A stretch of 64,000 nt of DNA from assembly GCF_001542905.1 (NCBI RefSeq), contig NZ_LOAJ01000001.1, positions 1,178,001 to 1,242,000 of the forward strand, written 5' to 3'. The notes beneath the pieces were generated by a model. It saw only the letters and a program-made list of their open reading frames with translations. It was not told where the DNA came from and ran no database searches. Below, one piece after another: positions 1 to 8,629 of this stretch (the first letter of the stretch is position 1; every line of letters begins with the position of its first letter). Source of the DNA: Halorubrum aethiopicum. GTDB taxonomy: Archaea > Halobacteriota > Halobacteria > Halobacteriales > Haloferacaceae. Position numbers and translations under genes: made by a program.

Positions 1-109
1 CGGACACTTCGTCGATCCGGCCGTCGACGACTCGAACGTTCGCCTCGATCGCCGGACCTCCCGACCCGTCGTACACGGTCGCCCCTCTGAACTCGACGTT
101 CTCGGTCAT
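1..109 (-). CDS. Amidohydrolase / N-acyl-D-amino-acid deacylase-like, N-terminus only (cut by window edge)
   Basis: Only the first 36 residues are inside the window. They form the small N-terminal beta domain of a metal-dependent amidohydrolase: a strand, then 'GATVYDGSGGPA', then 'VRVVDGRIDEV'. The same pattern opens the D-aminoacylase at 1565 ('NARIVDGTGAPW', 'VEDGRIESI'), so the two are probably paralogues. A TATA-like 'gatttagc' (reverse strand, near 132-139) lies about 27 bp upstream of the ATG, which suits a leaderless transcript. It is divergent from the M20 hydrolase at 199. The catalytic residues lie outside the window, so the substrate cannot be judged. Confidence 0.7.
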   Translation of the reverse strand, partial: MTENVEFRGATVYDGSGGPAIEANVRVVDGRIDEVS

Positions 110-198
110 GGACGGGGAAACCCTCCCGCCACGCTAAATCGCACCCCCACACATGGGAGGCGGAGGAGTGAAAGCCGGAACAGTCGTTCCATCGAAAC

Positions 199-1443
199 AT
201 GCCACGAACGATATCGGGAGAACGGTTCAGAGACCGGTTCGATCGCTTCAACGAGATCGGGGCGACGGAGCGGGGCGGCGTGAACCGGCCGACGCTCTCC
301 GAGGAGAACGCGCGAGCGCGGGACACGCTGGTCGAGTGGTTCGAGGACGCCGGGCTCGAGGTCCGCGTCGATGAGATGGGGAACCTCTTCGGACGACGTG
401 CGGGTCGGAACGACGACCTTCCGCCGGTGATGGTCGGATCCCACGTCGACAGCCAGTACAACGGCGGTCGGTACGACGGCGTCATCGGCGTGCTCGGCGG
501 CCTCGAGATCGTCGAGACGCTGAACGACGCCGGCGTCGAGACGGAACGGCCGATCGAGGTGGTCTCCTGGACCAACGAGGAGGGCGTCCGGTTCCAGCCG
601 GACATGCTGGGAAGCGGCGTGTTCGCGGGGAAGTTCGACCTCGAGTTCGCGCACTCCCTCGAGGACAAGGAGGGGAACGTGTTCGGCGAGGAACTCGAGC
701 GGATCGGCTACCGCGGCGACGAGCCGTGTGAGCCCCGCGACCTCCACTGTTATCTCGAGCTCCACGTCGAGCAGGGGCCGAAACTCGAGGACGCCGGGCT
801 TGCCGTCGGCGTCGTCGAGGGCGTCTACGGCTTCGTCTGGTTCGACGCCGCGTTCACGGGCAGCGCGGACCACGCCGGACCGACGCCGATGCACCTCCGG
901 AACGACGCGCTGGTCGCGACGAGCGACGTGATCGAGTCGGTCCGACGCATCGCCGGGACGGGCGGCGACGACCTCGTGGGGACGGTCGGGTCGCTCGACG
1001 TCGACCCCAACTCGATCAACGTCATCCCGGAGCGCGTGGAGTTCACGGTCGACTTCCGCTCCTACGACGACGCCGTCGTCGACAGAGCGGCCGACCGGGT
1101 TCGCGAGGAGATCGACCACGCCGCCGCACGCGAGGGGATCGAGGCCGAACACGAGGTGATCATGCGGATCGAATCCCAGTCGTTCGACGACGACGTGGTC
1201 GAAGCGGTCGCCGACGCGGCGTCCGCGCTCGACGCCGACGCCACCCGACTCGTCAGCGGGGCGGGCCACGACGCGAGCTATCTCAACCGCGTCTGTCCGA
1301 CCGGGATGGTGTTCGTCCCCAGCGTCGGCGGCGTCAGCCACACCGAAGACGAGTTCACCGAGTGGGACGACGTCGTCACCGGCGTGAACGTCCTCCTGAA
1401 CGCGGCCGTCGAGAAGGCGAACGAACGGTCCGACGGCGAGTGA
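199..1443 (+). CDS. M20-family Zn-dependent amidase (N-carbamoyl-L-amino-acid hydrolase / allantoate amidohydrolase type)
   Basis: The 414-aa protein hydrolyses an N-carbamoyl or ureido amide bond to release an amino acid, by family; it is probably cytoplasmic (no signal peptide). The expected dinuclear metal ligands are all present: H82 in 'GSHVDS', D93 in 'GGRYDG', E128 in 'TNEEG', H189 in 'LHVEQGP' and H381 in 'SHTEDE'. 'GSADHAGPTPM' (221-231) opens the dimerisation lid and 'GAGHDA' (354-359) is the substrate carboxylate site typical of the HyuC/AllC branch. It stands between two D-aminoacylase-like genes. This suggests a route for salvaging N-substituted amino acids, though no hydantoinase is visible here. 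L-carbamoylase, allantoate amidohydrolase and beta-ureidopropionase cannot be separated by eye. Confidence 0.88.
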   Translation: MPRTISGERFRDRFDRFNEIGATERGGVNRPTLSEENARARDTLVEWFEDAGLEVRVDEMGNLFGRRAGRNDDLPPVMVGSHVDSQYNGGRYDGVIGVLGGLEIVETLNDAGVETERPIEVVSWTNEEGVRFQPDMLGSGVFAGKFDLEFAHSLEDKEGNVFGEELERIGYRGDEPCEPRDLHCYLELHVEQGPKLEDAGLAVGVVEGVYGFVWFDAAFTGSADHAGPTPMHLRNDALVATSDVIESVRRIAGTGGDDLVGTVGSLDVDPNSINVIPERVEFTVDFRSYDDAVVDRAADRVREEIDHAAAREGIEAEHEVIMRIESQSFDDDVVEAVADAASALDADATRLVSGAGHDASYLNRVCPTGMVFVPSVGGVSHTEDEFTEWDDVVTGVNVLLNAAVEKANERSDGE

Positions 1444-1564
1444 ACGCCGGGGCGTCTCCCCGTCGGCGTCGGATCTTCGTCGCCGTCGAGTGAAGCGCCT
1501 CGCTCGCTCCGACCCGAGAATGGACGGGGGCGGGTTTTTCTAGGACGGAACGGGACCACCTCGC

Positions 1565-3160
1565 ATGACGGACCTGCTCATCGAGAACGCTCGGATCGTC
1601 GACGGAACGGGCGCACCGTGGTTCCGCGGTGCCGTGACCGTCGAGGACGGTCGGATCGAGTCGATACACCGCAAGTCATCTCCTGACGTCGATCCGGAAA
1701 CGACCGTCGACGCGGAGGGAAAGGTGGTGTGTCCGGGATTCATCGATACGCACTCGCATTCGGATCTGGAACTGTTCGCGGATCCCACGCTCGCGCCCAA
1801 GATCCGACAGGGGATCACCACCGAGGTACTGGGTCAGGACGGCTTCTCCATGGCTCCGATGTACCGCGAGGGCGGTGCCGACCAGTGGGCGAAACAGCTC
1901 GGCGCGCTCGCCGGCGACGTCGACGTCGAGTGGAGCTGGGGAAGCGTCGCCGACTATCTCGACGCCGTCGAGGAGAACGGCGTCGCGCCCAACGTGGCGC
2001 TCCTCGTGGGGCACGGAGCCGTTCGGTTCGACGTGCTCGGAATGGCCGACCGCGCTCCCACCGACGACGAACTCGAGGAGATGAGAGAACTGGTCACCGA
2101 GGCGTTAGAGGACGGGGCGGTCGGCTTCTCGACGGGGCTGATATACACGCCGTGTACCTACGCGGACACACACGAGATACGGGAACTGGCCGCCCGTCTC
2201 GGACCGTACGGGCGGCCGTTCGTCGCACACGTCCGGAGCGAAGGGCGGTGGATCTGGGAGGCGCTCGACGAGTTCGTCGACGTCGGCGCAGAGGAGAACG
2301 TCCCGCTTCACCTCTCTCACTTCAAGGTCGCCGGTCCGATGCAACACGGAAAGGCCGACCGTGCGAGGAAACTCGTCGAGACCGCCCGTGAACGGGGAGT
2401 CGACCTCACGGCCGAACAGTACCCCTACACGGCCGGCAGCACGATGCTCTCGGCCGTTCTCCCGCCGTGGGTTCACGCGGAGGGACCGGACGGAACGCTC
2501 GAACTCCTGACCGACGAGACGGCCAGGGAACGCATCCGTCGTGACATCGAGGAGTGGCGCGTCGACGAGTGGGAGAACATCGGCAAGCTCACCGGCTGGG
2601 AGAACGTCGTCATCGCGAACGTCGAGACGGAGGCGAACGAACACGTCGAGGGGATGGACGTGGCCGCGATCGCCGCGGAGCGCGGCGTAGAGCCGGTCGA
2701 CGCGATCTGCGATCTCCTCGTCGAGGAGGAGCTCGGCGTCAGCATGACGGTCCACATGCTCGAGGAATCGGACGTTCGAGACATCCTCTCGTACGAGCGG
2801 GTCTGTGTCGGGTCCGACGGACTGTTCGGCGGCAAACCGCACCCTCGCGTCTACGGCACGTACCCACGGATCCTGGGACACTACGTCCGTGAGGAGAACC
2901 TTCTGACCGTCGAGGAGGCGGTGCGAAAAATGACGTCGCTTCCGGCGCGTGCGATGGGACTCGACCGGAAGGGCGTCCTCCGGCCGGGGATGGACGCCGA
3001 CCTGGTCGTGTTCGATCCGGTCACCGTGGAGAGTCGGGCGACGTTCGAGAACCCGCGACGGCATCCGAGGGGGATCGACCACGTGCTCGTGAACGGCGAG
3101 TTCGTGGTTCGTGACGCCGAATCCACCGGGAACTTGCCCGGTCGATCCGTCCGAAAGTAG
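1565..3160 (+). CDS. N-acyl-D-amino-acid deacylase family amidohydrolase
   Basis: The 531-aa protein belongs to the amidohydrolase superfamily (D-aminoacylase/dihydroorotase-like). Residues 1-55 and the C-terminus (about 470-531, 'GMDADLVVFDPVTV') form the beta-sandwich; the TIM barrel lies between. The first metal motif is 'GFIDTHSHSD' (H63, H65). In classical D-aminoacylases the next motif is GNCG, whose Cys is a metal ligand. Here it reads 'GQDGFSMAP' (90-98), so Cys is replaced by Asp. 'VGSDGLFGGKPHPR' is the late Asp motif. A T-rich box at 1535-1541 is about 25-30 bp upstream of the ATG. It follows the M20 amidase on the same strand after 121 bp, with a promoter of its own. The exact substrate is unknown. 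Confidence 0.85.
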   Translation: MTDLLIENARIVDGTGAPWFRGAVTVEDGRIESIHRKSSPDVDPETTVDAEGKVVCPGFIDTHSHSDLELFADPTLAPKIRQGITTEVLGQDGFSMAPMYREGGADQWAKQLGALAGDVDVEWSWGSVADYLDAVEENGVAPNVALLVGHGAVRFDVLGMADRAPTDDELEEMRELVTEALEDGAVGFSTGLIYTPCTYADTHEIRELAARLGPYGRPFVAHVRSEGRWIWEALDEFVDVGAEENVPLHLSHFKVAGPMQHGKADRARKLVETARERGVDLTAEQYPYTAGSTMLSAVLPPWVHAEGPDGTLELLTDETARERIRRDIEEWRVDEWENIGKLTGWENVVIANVETEANEHVEGMDVAAIAAERGVEPVDAICDLLVEEELGVSMTVHMLEESDVRDILSYERVCVGSDGLFGGKPHPRVYGTYPRILGHYVREENLLTVEEAVRKMTSLPARAMGLDRKGVLRPGMDADLVVFDPVTVESRATFENPRRHPRGIDHVLVNGEFVVRDAESTGNLPGRSVRK

Positions 3161-3215
3161 TCGTCGGGGCGTCCGACGGGAGCCGTCCGGAACCCCTCCC
3201 GCGACGAACAAAGCC

Positions 3216-3219
3216 TTTA
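3216..3219 (+). promoter_or_regulatory. TATA-like box of srp54
   Basis: 'CTTTAC' centred about 28 bp upstream of the srp54 ATG. This is the usual haloarchaeal spacing for a leaderless transcript. Confidence 0.5.
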
Positions 3220-3245
3220 CCGCGTGGCCCGCCTACCTCCGGTAA

Positions 3246-4643
3246 ATGGTGCTCGACGACCTCGGAACGTCCCTGCGGAGCAGCCTCGACACGCTCCAGG
3301 GGAAGACGCGTCTCGACGAGGACGACGTCGAGGAGATCGTCAAGGAGATCCAGCGGTCGCTGCTCTCCGCCGACGTCGACGTCTCCCTCGTCATGGAGCT
3401 GTCGGACTCGATCGAGACGCGCGCGCTGGAGGAGGAGCCGCCCGGCGGCACGACCGCCCGCGACCACGTCCTCAAGATCGTCTACGAGGAGATGGTCGAC
3501 CTCGTCGGCGACTCCACGGCGCTGCCGCTGGAGCCGCAGACGATCCTCCTCGCGGGGCTTCAGGGCTCCGGGAAGACCACCTCCGCCGCCAAGATGGCGT
3601 GGTGGTTCTCGACGAAGGGACTCCGCCCGGCCGTGATCCAGACGGACACCTTCCGCCCCGGCGCGTACGACCAGGCGAAACAGATGGCCGAGCGGGCGGA
3701 GGTCGACTTCTACGGCGACCCCGACGGCGACGACCCGGTCGAGATCGCCCGCGAGGGGATGGAGGCGACCGCCGACGCCGACGTGCGCATCGTCGACACC
3801 GCGGGCCGACACGCCCTCGAGGACGACCTGATCGCCGAGATCGAGGAGATCGAACGCGAGGTCGACCCCGACCGGTCGCTGCTCGTGCTCGACGCCGCCA
3901 TCGGCCAGGGGGCCAAGGACCAGGCCCGCCAGTTCGAGGAGTCGATCGGGATCGACGGCGTCGTGATCACCAAACTCGACGGGACCGCGAAGGGCGGGGG
4001 AGCGCTCACCGCCGTCAACGAGACGGGCTCGTCCATCGCCTTCCTCGGCTCCGGCGAGACGGTCCAAGACATCGAGCGGTTCGAGCCCTCCGGGTTCATC
4101 TCGCGGCTGCTCGGGATGGGCGACCTGAAACAGCTCTCCGAGCGCGTCGAGCGCGCGATGCAGGAGACCCAGGAGGAGGACGACGACTGGGACCCGGAGG
4201 ACATGCTGGAGGGGAGCTTCACCCTGAAGGACATGAAAAAACAGATGGACGCGATGAACCGGATGGGGCCCTTAGACCAGGTGATGGACATGATCCCCGG
4301 GATGGGCGGCGGGATGATGGACCAGCTTCCCGACGACGCGATGGACGTGACCCAAGACCGGATGCGCAAGTTCGAGCGGATCATGGACTCGATGACCGAC
4401 GAGGAGCTCGAGAACCCCCGCGTCGTCGGTCAGGAGCGAACCCGCCGGATCGCCCGCGGTTCGGGGACCGACGAGGAGACGGTCCGCCAGCTGCTCGAAC
4501 AGCACTCGATGATGGAGCGGACCATCGAGCAGTTCCAGGGGATGGGCGAGGGCGACATGCAGCGCATGATGAAGAAGATGGGCGGCGGTGGCGGCGGCGG
4601 CCTCGGCGACATGATGGGCGGCGGCAAGGGCCCGTTCGGGTAG
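3246..4643 (+). CDS. srp54: Signal recognition particle 54 kDa protein
   Basis: SRP54 is the GTPase of the archaeal signal recognition particle. It binds 7S RNA and signal peptides and docks with FtsY at the membrane. The 465-aa protein has the N domain (1-90), then the G domain: P-loop 'GLQGSGKTT' (104-112), '[10 protein letters not shown]' (134-143), 'DTAGR' (184-188) and 'TKLDG' (242-246). The M domain (about 300-435) is rich in Met. The tail is Gly/Met repeats ending 'GGGKGPFG', common in haloarchaea. A 'TTTA' box at 3216-3219 is 27 bp before the ATG, so the mRNA is probably leaderless. It is a single gene; ftsY is not in the window. Confidence 0.98.
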   Translation: MVLDDLGTSLRSSLDTLQGKTRLDEDDVEEIVKEIQRSLLSADVDVSLVMELSDSIETRALEEEPPGGTTARDHVLKIVYEEMVDLVGDSTALPLEPQTILLAGLQGSGKTTSAAKMAWWFSTKGLRPAVIQTDTFRPGAYDQAKQMAERAEVDFYGDPDGDDPVEIAREGMEATADADVRIVDTAGRHALEDDLIAEIEEIEREVDPDRSLLVLDAAIGQGAKDQARQFEESIGIDGVVITKLDGTAKGGGALTAVNETGSSIAFLGSGETVQDIERFEPSGFISRLLGMGDLKQLSERVERAMQETQEEDDDWDPEDMLEGSFTLKDMKKQMDAMNRMGPLDQVMDMIPGMGGGMMDQLPDDAMDVTQDRMRKFERIMDSMTDEELENPRVVGQERTRRIARGSGTDEETVRQLLEQHSMMERTIEQFQGMGEGDMQRMMKKMGGGGGGGLGDMMGGGKGPFG

Positions 4644-4691
4644 CCACGCCCGTCGGCTCTCCCGTCCGCCAACCCTGCCGACTTCCTCCGG

Positions 4692-4696
4692 TTTAA
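4692..4696 (+). promoter_or_regulatory. TATA-like box of the MFS gene
   Basis: 'GTTTAAG' at -26 to -30 from the ATG at 4722. Confidence 0.5.
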
Positions 4697-4721
4697 GAGC
4701 CCGACCGGACAAGGGCGACCG

Positions 4722-5948
4722 ATGGACCTCCGGCGGCTCGCCGAGTACGACGTGCTCCTGTTGACGGCGCTTCTGTGGTTCCTCGGCAAGTTCATCCGGT
4801 ACGCGTTTCCGCCGCTGTTCGAGTCCCTCCAGACGGGGTACGGCGTGAGCAACGCCGCGGTCGGGACGGCCTACACCGGATTCATGCTGGTGTACGCGCT
4901 GATGCAGTTCCCGAGCGGCGCGCTCGCCGATCGGGTCGGCGCGGTGCGGGTGATGGCCGTCGGCGCGGCGGTCGCGGGGGTTGGGGCGCTCGCGCTCGCC
5001 GTCGACGCCCCCTTCGTCGCGCTCGCGGCCGTCATGCTCGTCATCGGCGGCGGGACCGGCGCGCACAAGACGGTCGCGGTGCGGCTGATCGCGCGCGTCT
5101 ACCCGGCGCGGACGGGTCGCGCGCTCGGCGCGCACGACACCCTCGGCGCGCTCGGCGGGGTCGCCGCGCCCGCGGCCGTCGTGCTCTTCCTCTCTGCCCC
5201 GCCGTTTCTCGCGAGCGTGCTGGCTCGTCTGCCCGGTGCGGACTGGCGCGGGCTGTTCGTCGTCTCCGGGGTCGTCGTCCTCGCGGTGGCGGCCGCGTTC
5301 GCGCTCCGCGTTCCGGGCCGGCTCCCCGAGAACGCCGATCGCGGGGAGCCTCGCGGGGGGCCCGACCCGCGACCGCGCGACTACCTCGTGTTGTTTCGCG
5401 ACCGGCGGATGGCGGCGTTCGTGCTCGTGACGATCGCCTCCTCGTTCGCGTACAACGGGGCCGTCGCCTTCTTCCCGCTGTATCTCTCCCGGGCCGCCGG
5501 GCTCTCCACCTCCACGGCGAGCCTGCTGTACTCGGTCCTCTTCGCGGTCACGTTCGTCCAGCTCGTCTCCGGCGACCTCTCCGACCGGCTCGGCCGCCTC
5601 CCGGTGATGACGATCGCGCTCGGGCTGGCTGCGGCCTCGCTCATCGGGGTCGTCGTCCTCGTTGACGCCGGCCCGCTCGTTCTCGGCGTGCTCGTCGCGG
5701 TTCTCGGGATCGGTTCGCACGGGTATCGCCCCGTTCGGGGGGCCTATCTGATCGAGGAGCTCCCCGATCGGATCGCCGGCGGCGGGCTCGGGGCGATCCG
5801 CACGCTCCTCATGGGAGCCGGCGCGCTCGCGCCCGGGATCGTCGGCGCGACCGCCGACGTCGCCGGGTTCCGTCCCGCGTTCGCGCTGCTCGCGGGCTCC
5901 GTCGCCCTGGCCGCGCTCGCGGCGGCGGGACTGTGGATCACCGAGTGA
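4722..5948 (+). CDS. MFS transporter
   Basis: A 408-aa, 12-helix major facilitator permease in the cytoplasmic membrane. Helices are evident at about 8-25, 45-65, 74-92, 100-118, 135-160 and 172-195, then six more after a hydrophilic loop (about 205-225). The MFS motif A follows helix 2 ('GALADRVGAVRVMAVG') and its degenerate repeat is 'GDLSDRLGRLPVMT' in the second half. 'GGGTGAHKTVAVRLIAR' in the fourth segment carries charged residues that could face the substrate path. Substrate unknown. The 'TTTAA' box at 4692-4696 is 26 bp before the ATG, so the transcript is probably leaderless and separate from srp54. Confidence 0.9.
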   Translation: MDLRRLAEYDVLLLTALLWFLGKFIRYAFPPLFESLQTGYGVSNAAVGTAYTGFMLVYALMQFPSGALADRVGAVRVMAVGAAVAGVGALALAVDAPFVALAAVMLVIGGGTGAHKTVAVRLIARVYPARTGRALGAHDTLGALGGVAAPAAVVLFLSAPPFLASVLARLPGADWRGLFVVSGVVVLAVAAAFALRVPGRLPENADRGEPRGGPDPRPRDYLVLFRDRRMAAFVLVTIASSFAYNGAVAFFPLYLSRAAGLSTSTASLLYSVLFAVTFVQLVSGDLSDRLGRLPVMTIALGLAAASLIGVVVLVDAGPLVLGVLVAVLGIGSHGYRPVRGAYLIEELPDRIAGGGLGAIRTLLMGAGALAPGIVGATADVAGFRPAFALLAGSVALAALAAAGLWITE

Positions 5949-6313
5949 TCCGAACCGCCGTCCCCCTCGACGATCCGCGGACGCGAACGCCCGACGAGGC
6001 GATCGAGCCCGACCGCGGAACGTTTTGCCGGTCAACGATCCGCCAGAAAACACGAGATTCGCGTTACTTGTCTCGCCGATCGAACGACGGAATTCATCGA
6101 TTCGACTACTGTTCACGGTTCACGTGTTTACATTAACACATTTTGTTTGGACATCGGTGGGTTTATGTACGATATCTCTCGACACTACACCGGACGTGGT
6201 AGGGAGTCGCACATGTTACCTGTACACAGCCTAACCACCGGAACGGAGCACGGACCGAGCCACGACCCGCCGGCGGGTCGTCTCGAAGCATCTCGCGGCA
6301 CGGGGAGCAGCCG
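5949..6313 (+). promoter_or_regulatory. AT-richer leader/promoter region of the nhaC-like gene
   Basis: A 365-bp gap that is clearly less GC-rich than its flanks around 6030-6235. It contains AT-rich stretches ('gtttacattaacac' near 6126-6139, 'gggtttatgtac' near 6160-6170) that could be promoter elements. The antiporter ATG at 6314 is preceded by 'GGGGAG' (6302-6307), a fair Shine-Dalgarno sequence. The antiporter is therefore probably translated from a leadered mRNA, unlike most genes here. A 50-codon reading frame inside the leader is listed separately. Confidence 0.5.
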
Positions 6314-6317
6314 ATGA
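6165..6317 (+). CDS. Possible 50-aa upstream ORF overlapping the antiporter start
   Basis: An ATG-started open frame of 50 codons. Its TGA stop overlaps the antiporter start as ATGA (6314-6317). The product would be hydrophilic and rich in His, Arg, Gly and Ser, with two cysteine-free halves. An AT-rich box around 6131-6146 lies 20-34 bp upstream of its ATG. The codons include several that are rare in this genome (TTA, CTA, AGG), which argues against an efficiently expressed protein. It could be a leader peptide with terminate-reinitiate coupling, or a chance frame in a 5' UTR. I do not recognise the peptide. Confidence 0.25.
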   Translation: MYDISRHYTGRGRESHMLPVHSLTTGTEHGPSHDPPAGRLEASRGTGSSR

Positions 6318-7927
6318 CGGGAGCCGAGACGTTCGGGGCGATCTCGGTCGTCCCGCCGCTCCTGGCGATCGTTCTCGCGATCGTCACCCGTCGGGCGATC
6401 CTCTCGCTGTTCCTCGGGATATGGTCTGGCGGGATCATCTTCACGGGGAGCATCGGGATCATCCAGACGCTCAACTGGACGGTCTCGTCACTCGGCGAGA
6501 GCCTGTTCAACGCCAAGATCCTCACGATCGTGATGTTCCTCGGCGGCGGGGTCGCCATGATATGGCGGCTCGGTGGGGCGAAAGCCATCGGAAACGCCGC
6601 CACATCGCGGCTCGACTCACAACGGAAGGTCGGGCTGGCGACCTGGATCTTCGGCATGCTCTGGTTCTTCGGGGACTACTCCAACACCGCCATCGTCGGC
6701 ACGACGATGCGGGACATGGCCGACGAGATGCGGATGTCCAGAGAGAAGCTCTCGTACATCATCGACTCCACCGCCGCGCCGGTGGCGACGTTCGGCATCT
6801 CCAGTTGGGTCGTCTACCAGCTGAGCATGATCGAACAGGGGTACGAGGCGGCCGGGATCTCCGGACAGGCTCCGGAGGCGTTCAGCCTGTTCCTCCAGAG
6901 CATCCCATTCAACATGTACTGTCTGTTCGCCATCGTGATGGTGGGGATCATCATCATCACGCAGCGTGACTTCGGCGAGATGCTCGACGCCGAGCACCGT
7001 TCGTGGAAACACGGGAAGGTGCTCCGGGACAACGCGGTCCCGATGCAGAGCGCCGAGGACAGCCTGGGCGAGATGGCGACGGACTCGCCGCAGCTCCGGT
7101 ACTTCCTCCTCCCCGTCGGCTCGCTCATCACCGTCGTCTTCGCCGGCTCCGCCTACACCGGTATCGCGGCGGCCGGCGAGAACCCGGCGCTCATCGACAT
7201 CGTCGGCAACGCCGCGTTCGTCGACGCCCTGCTGTGGGGATCCTTCTCGATGGTCGCGATGGGCCTGATCAGCGGGGTCACCGGCGGCCTGATGGACCTC
7301 GAGGAGGCGATGGAGACGATCATCGACGGGTTCAGCATGATGATCACCGCGGCGTCGATCCTCGTCATGGCGTGGACCATCGGTACCGTCACGACCGAGC
7401 TCGGGACTGGTATCTACGTGACGAACGTCGCGGAGACGATCATCTCCCCGATGCTCCTGCCCGTCGTCATCCTCTTCGCCTCGGCGGTGATCGCCTTCTC
7501 CACCGGGACGTCCTGGGGGACGATGGCCATCGTCACGCCGATCGCCATTCCGCTGGCGTGGAGCATCGGCGGCTCCGCTCCGACGCTCCTGCCGGTCGCG
7601 GTGGGGACGGTGTTCAGCGGTGCCATCTTCGGCGACCACTGTTCGCCCATCTCGGACACGACGATCCTGTCGTCGACGTTCACCGGGGCGGACCACATCG
7701 ACCACGTGCGGACGCAGATGTACTACGCGGTGACCGTCATCCTCGTCGCCTCGGTGATGCTGCTGGTCTGGGGCGCGACCCGGATCACGCCGCTCGTCCT
7801 GCTGCCGATCGGCGTCGGCCTGCTCTACGGGCTCGTCTACGGGCTCTCGGAGTGGGACGCCAGCCGGAAGAACCTCGCGCCGCAGGCGGCGCGGACCGAA
7901 CAGCAGTCCTCGCCGTCGGACGACTGA
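6314..7927 (+). CDS. Na+/H+ antiporter, NhaC family
   Basis: A 537-aa polytopic membrane protein with about 11-12 hydrophobic segments. It exports Na+ (or exchanges a small solute such as malate/lactate, as some NhaC relatives do) against H+. Family signatures seen include 'GDYSNTAIVGTTMRDMADEM' early and 'FSTGTSWGTMAIVTPIAIPLAW' followed by 'GTVFSGAIFGDHCSPISDTTILSS' in the second half; these polar, Gly/Ser-rich re-entrant segments hold the ion site. The N-terminal start is supported by 'GGGGAG' 6 nt before the ATG. Ion homeostasis suits a halophile. A seven-T run at 7946-7952 marks the end of the unit. Confidence 0.9.
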   Translation: MTGAETFGAISVVPPLLAIVLAIVTRRAILSLFLGIWSGGIIFTGSIGIIQTLNWTVSSLGESLFNAKILTIVMFLGGGVAMIWRLGGAKAIGNAATSRLDSQRKVGLATWIFGMLWFFGDYSNTAIVGTTMRDMADEMRMSREKLSYIIDSTAAPVATFGISSWVVYQLSMIEQGYEAAGISGQAPEAFSLFLQSIPFNMYCLFAIVMVGIIIITQRDFGEMLDAEHRSWKHGKVLRDNAVPMQSAEDSLGEMATDSPQLRYFLLPVGSLITVVFAGSAYTGIAAAGENPALIDIVGNAAFVDALLWGSFSMVAMGLISGVTGGLMDLEEAMETIIDGFSMMITAASILVMAWTIGTVTTELGTGIYVTNVAETIISPMLLPVVILFASAVIAFSTGTSWGTMAIVTPIAIPLAWSIGGSAPTLLPVAVGTVFSGAIFGDHCSPISDTTILSSTFTGADHIDHVRTQMYYAVTVILVASVMLLVWGATRITPLVLLPIGVGLLYGLVYGLSEWDASRKNLAPQAARTEQQSSPSDD

Positions 7928-7945
7928 CGGCGTCGCGGTGGCCGG

Positions 7946-7952
7946 TTTTTTT
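7946..7952 (+). terminator. Poly-T terminator after the nhaC-like gene
   Basis: Seven consecutive T residues about 20 bp after the stop codon, in GC-rich surroundings. This is the typical intrinsic archaeal termination signal. Confidence 0.55.
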
Positions 7953-8029
7953 GGTCGAATCGGGGTCGTTCGGCGAGCGTCGGCGTCACGGATGTTTCGA
8001 TGGGGATCGAGGCGAGTAGAACGGGATCG

Positions 8030-8528
8030 TTGCTGGCGCGGTGAACACTACCAACGCCCCAGCCGCTCGGCTGTACGCTGCTGAAAACGTGACTGCGGAG
8101 AACGTCTCCAAAGCCCCAGCCGGGAGGACTCGCGCACCTCGCTGCGGTCCTCAGTCGCTCGCGCTGCTCGCTCCCTGCGGTCCTTACGTCGGTGTGCTTC
8201 GTCCTCCCGGCTGCCCCTTTGAGTCCACCCGACCACTGGAAGACGGTCCTGCTCGCTCACTCCGTTCGCTGCGCGGGCTGCGACTTCCGTGCTCCCGCTC
8301 GCTTCGTCGCCGGCGCGAAGCGCCGGCTGTCAGAGGGACCTTCGGTCCCTCGCTACTCGCGGGAACGCACCCGCCCCGCGCCTCACGCCTCCCCAGCCTC
8401 GCCGCTCGCGGCTCGCGGTTACACCGCTCGCAATCGAGGTACTCACTTCGTTCGCACCTCGCCACGCTCGCGACGTCCCTCGCGTTCCGGTCGCGGGCCT
8501 GCGGCCCGCTCCCGGGCGCGCCACCGCG
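8030..8528 (+). repeat. Dispersed structured intergenic element, copy 1 (long form)
   Basis: One of four copies; taken as forward when it reads CAAAGCCCCAG...CTGCCCCTTTGAGTCC. Stem 1 is a perfect 12 bp (8118-8129 with 8201-8212), flanked by a C4/GCCC internal loop and CAAAG/CTTTG closing pairs. Hairpin 3 is GCGGGCC-TGC-GGCCCGC (8493-8509). The end reads GGCGCGCCACCGCG, and CGCGGTG (8037-8043) near the left end is the inverse of CACCGCG (8522-8528). This copy is expanded with an extra 'ACGCCCCAGCCG' mini-hairpin (about 8057-8075) and two further 8-bp hairpins (8309-8327, 8333-8351). GATCGTT occurs just outside both ends. The open frames crossing it are composition artefacts. Confidence 0.85.
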
Positions 8529-8597
8529 ATCGTTACTTCGACTGTACTGAGTGATTCCATCCGTGATGGATCCGCGATCGACCGTCACGGCCGACAG

Positions 8598-8603
8598 TAT
8601 AAG
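8598..8603 (+). promoter_or_regulatory. TATA box of polX
   Basis: 'TATAAG' 27-32 bp upstream of the ATG at 8630, implying a leaderless or nearly leaderless mRNA. It lies 70 bp downstream of repeat copy 1, so the repeat is upstream of the core promoter and not in the transcript. Confidence 0.6.
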
Positions 8604-8629
8604 ACCCGGCCGGCCGAACGGGTCGTCGA

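Noticed and set aside
2105-3211. Antisense frame of 368 codons over the D-aminoacylase gene, and similar long frames opposite many genes
   Set aside because: Long antisense frames are normal in very GC-rich DNA; their composition (Arg/Asp/Val/His-rich) and lack of domains mark them as shadows.
8041-8550. Long open frames (169, 134 and 120 codons on both strands) across repeat copy 1
   Set aside because: They cross the conserved hairpins, have Arg/Ser/Pro-rich shadow composition and are not preserved in the other copies; the region is structured noncoding DNA.
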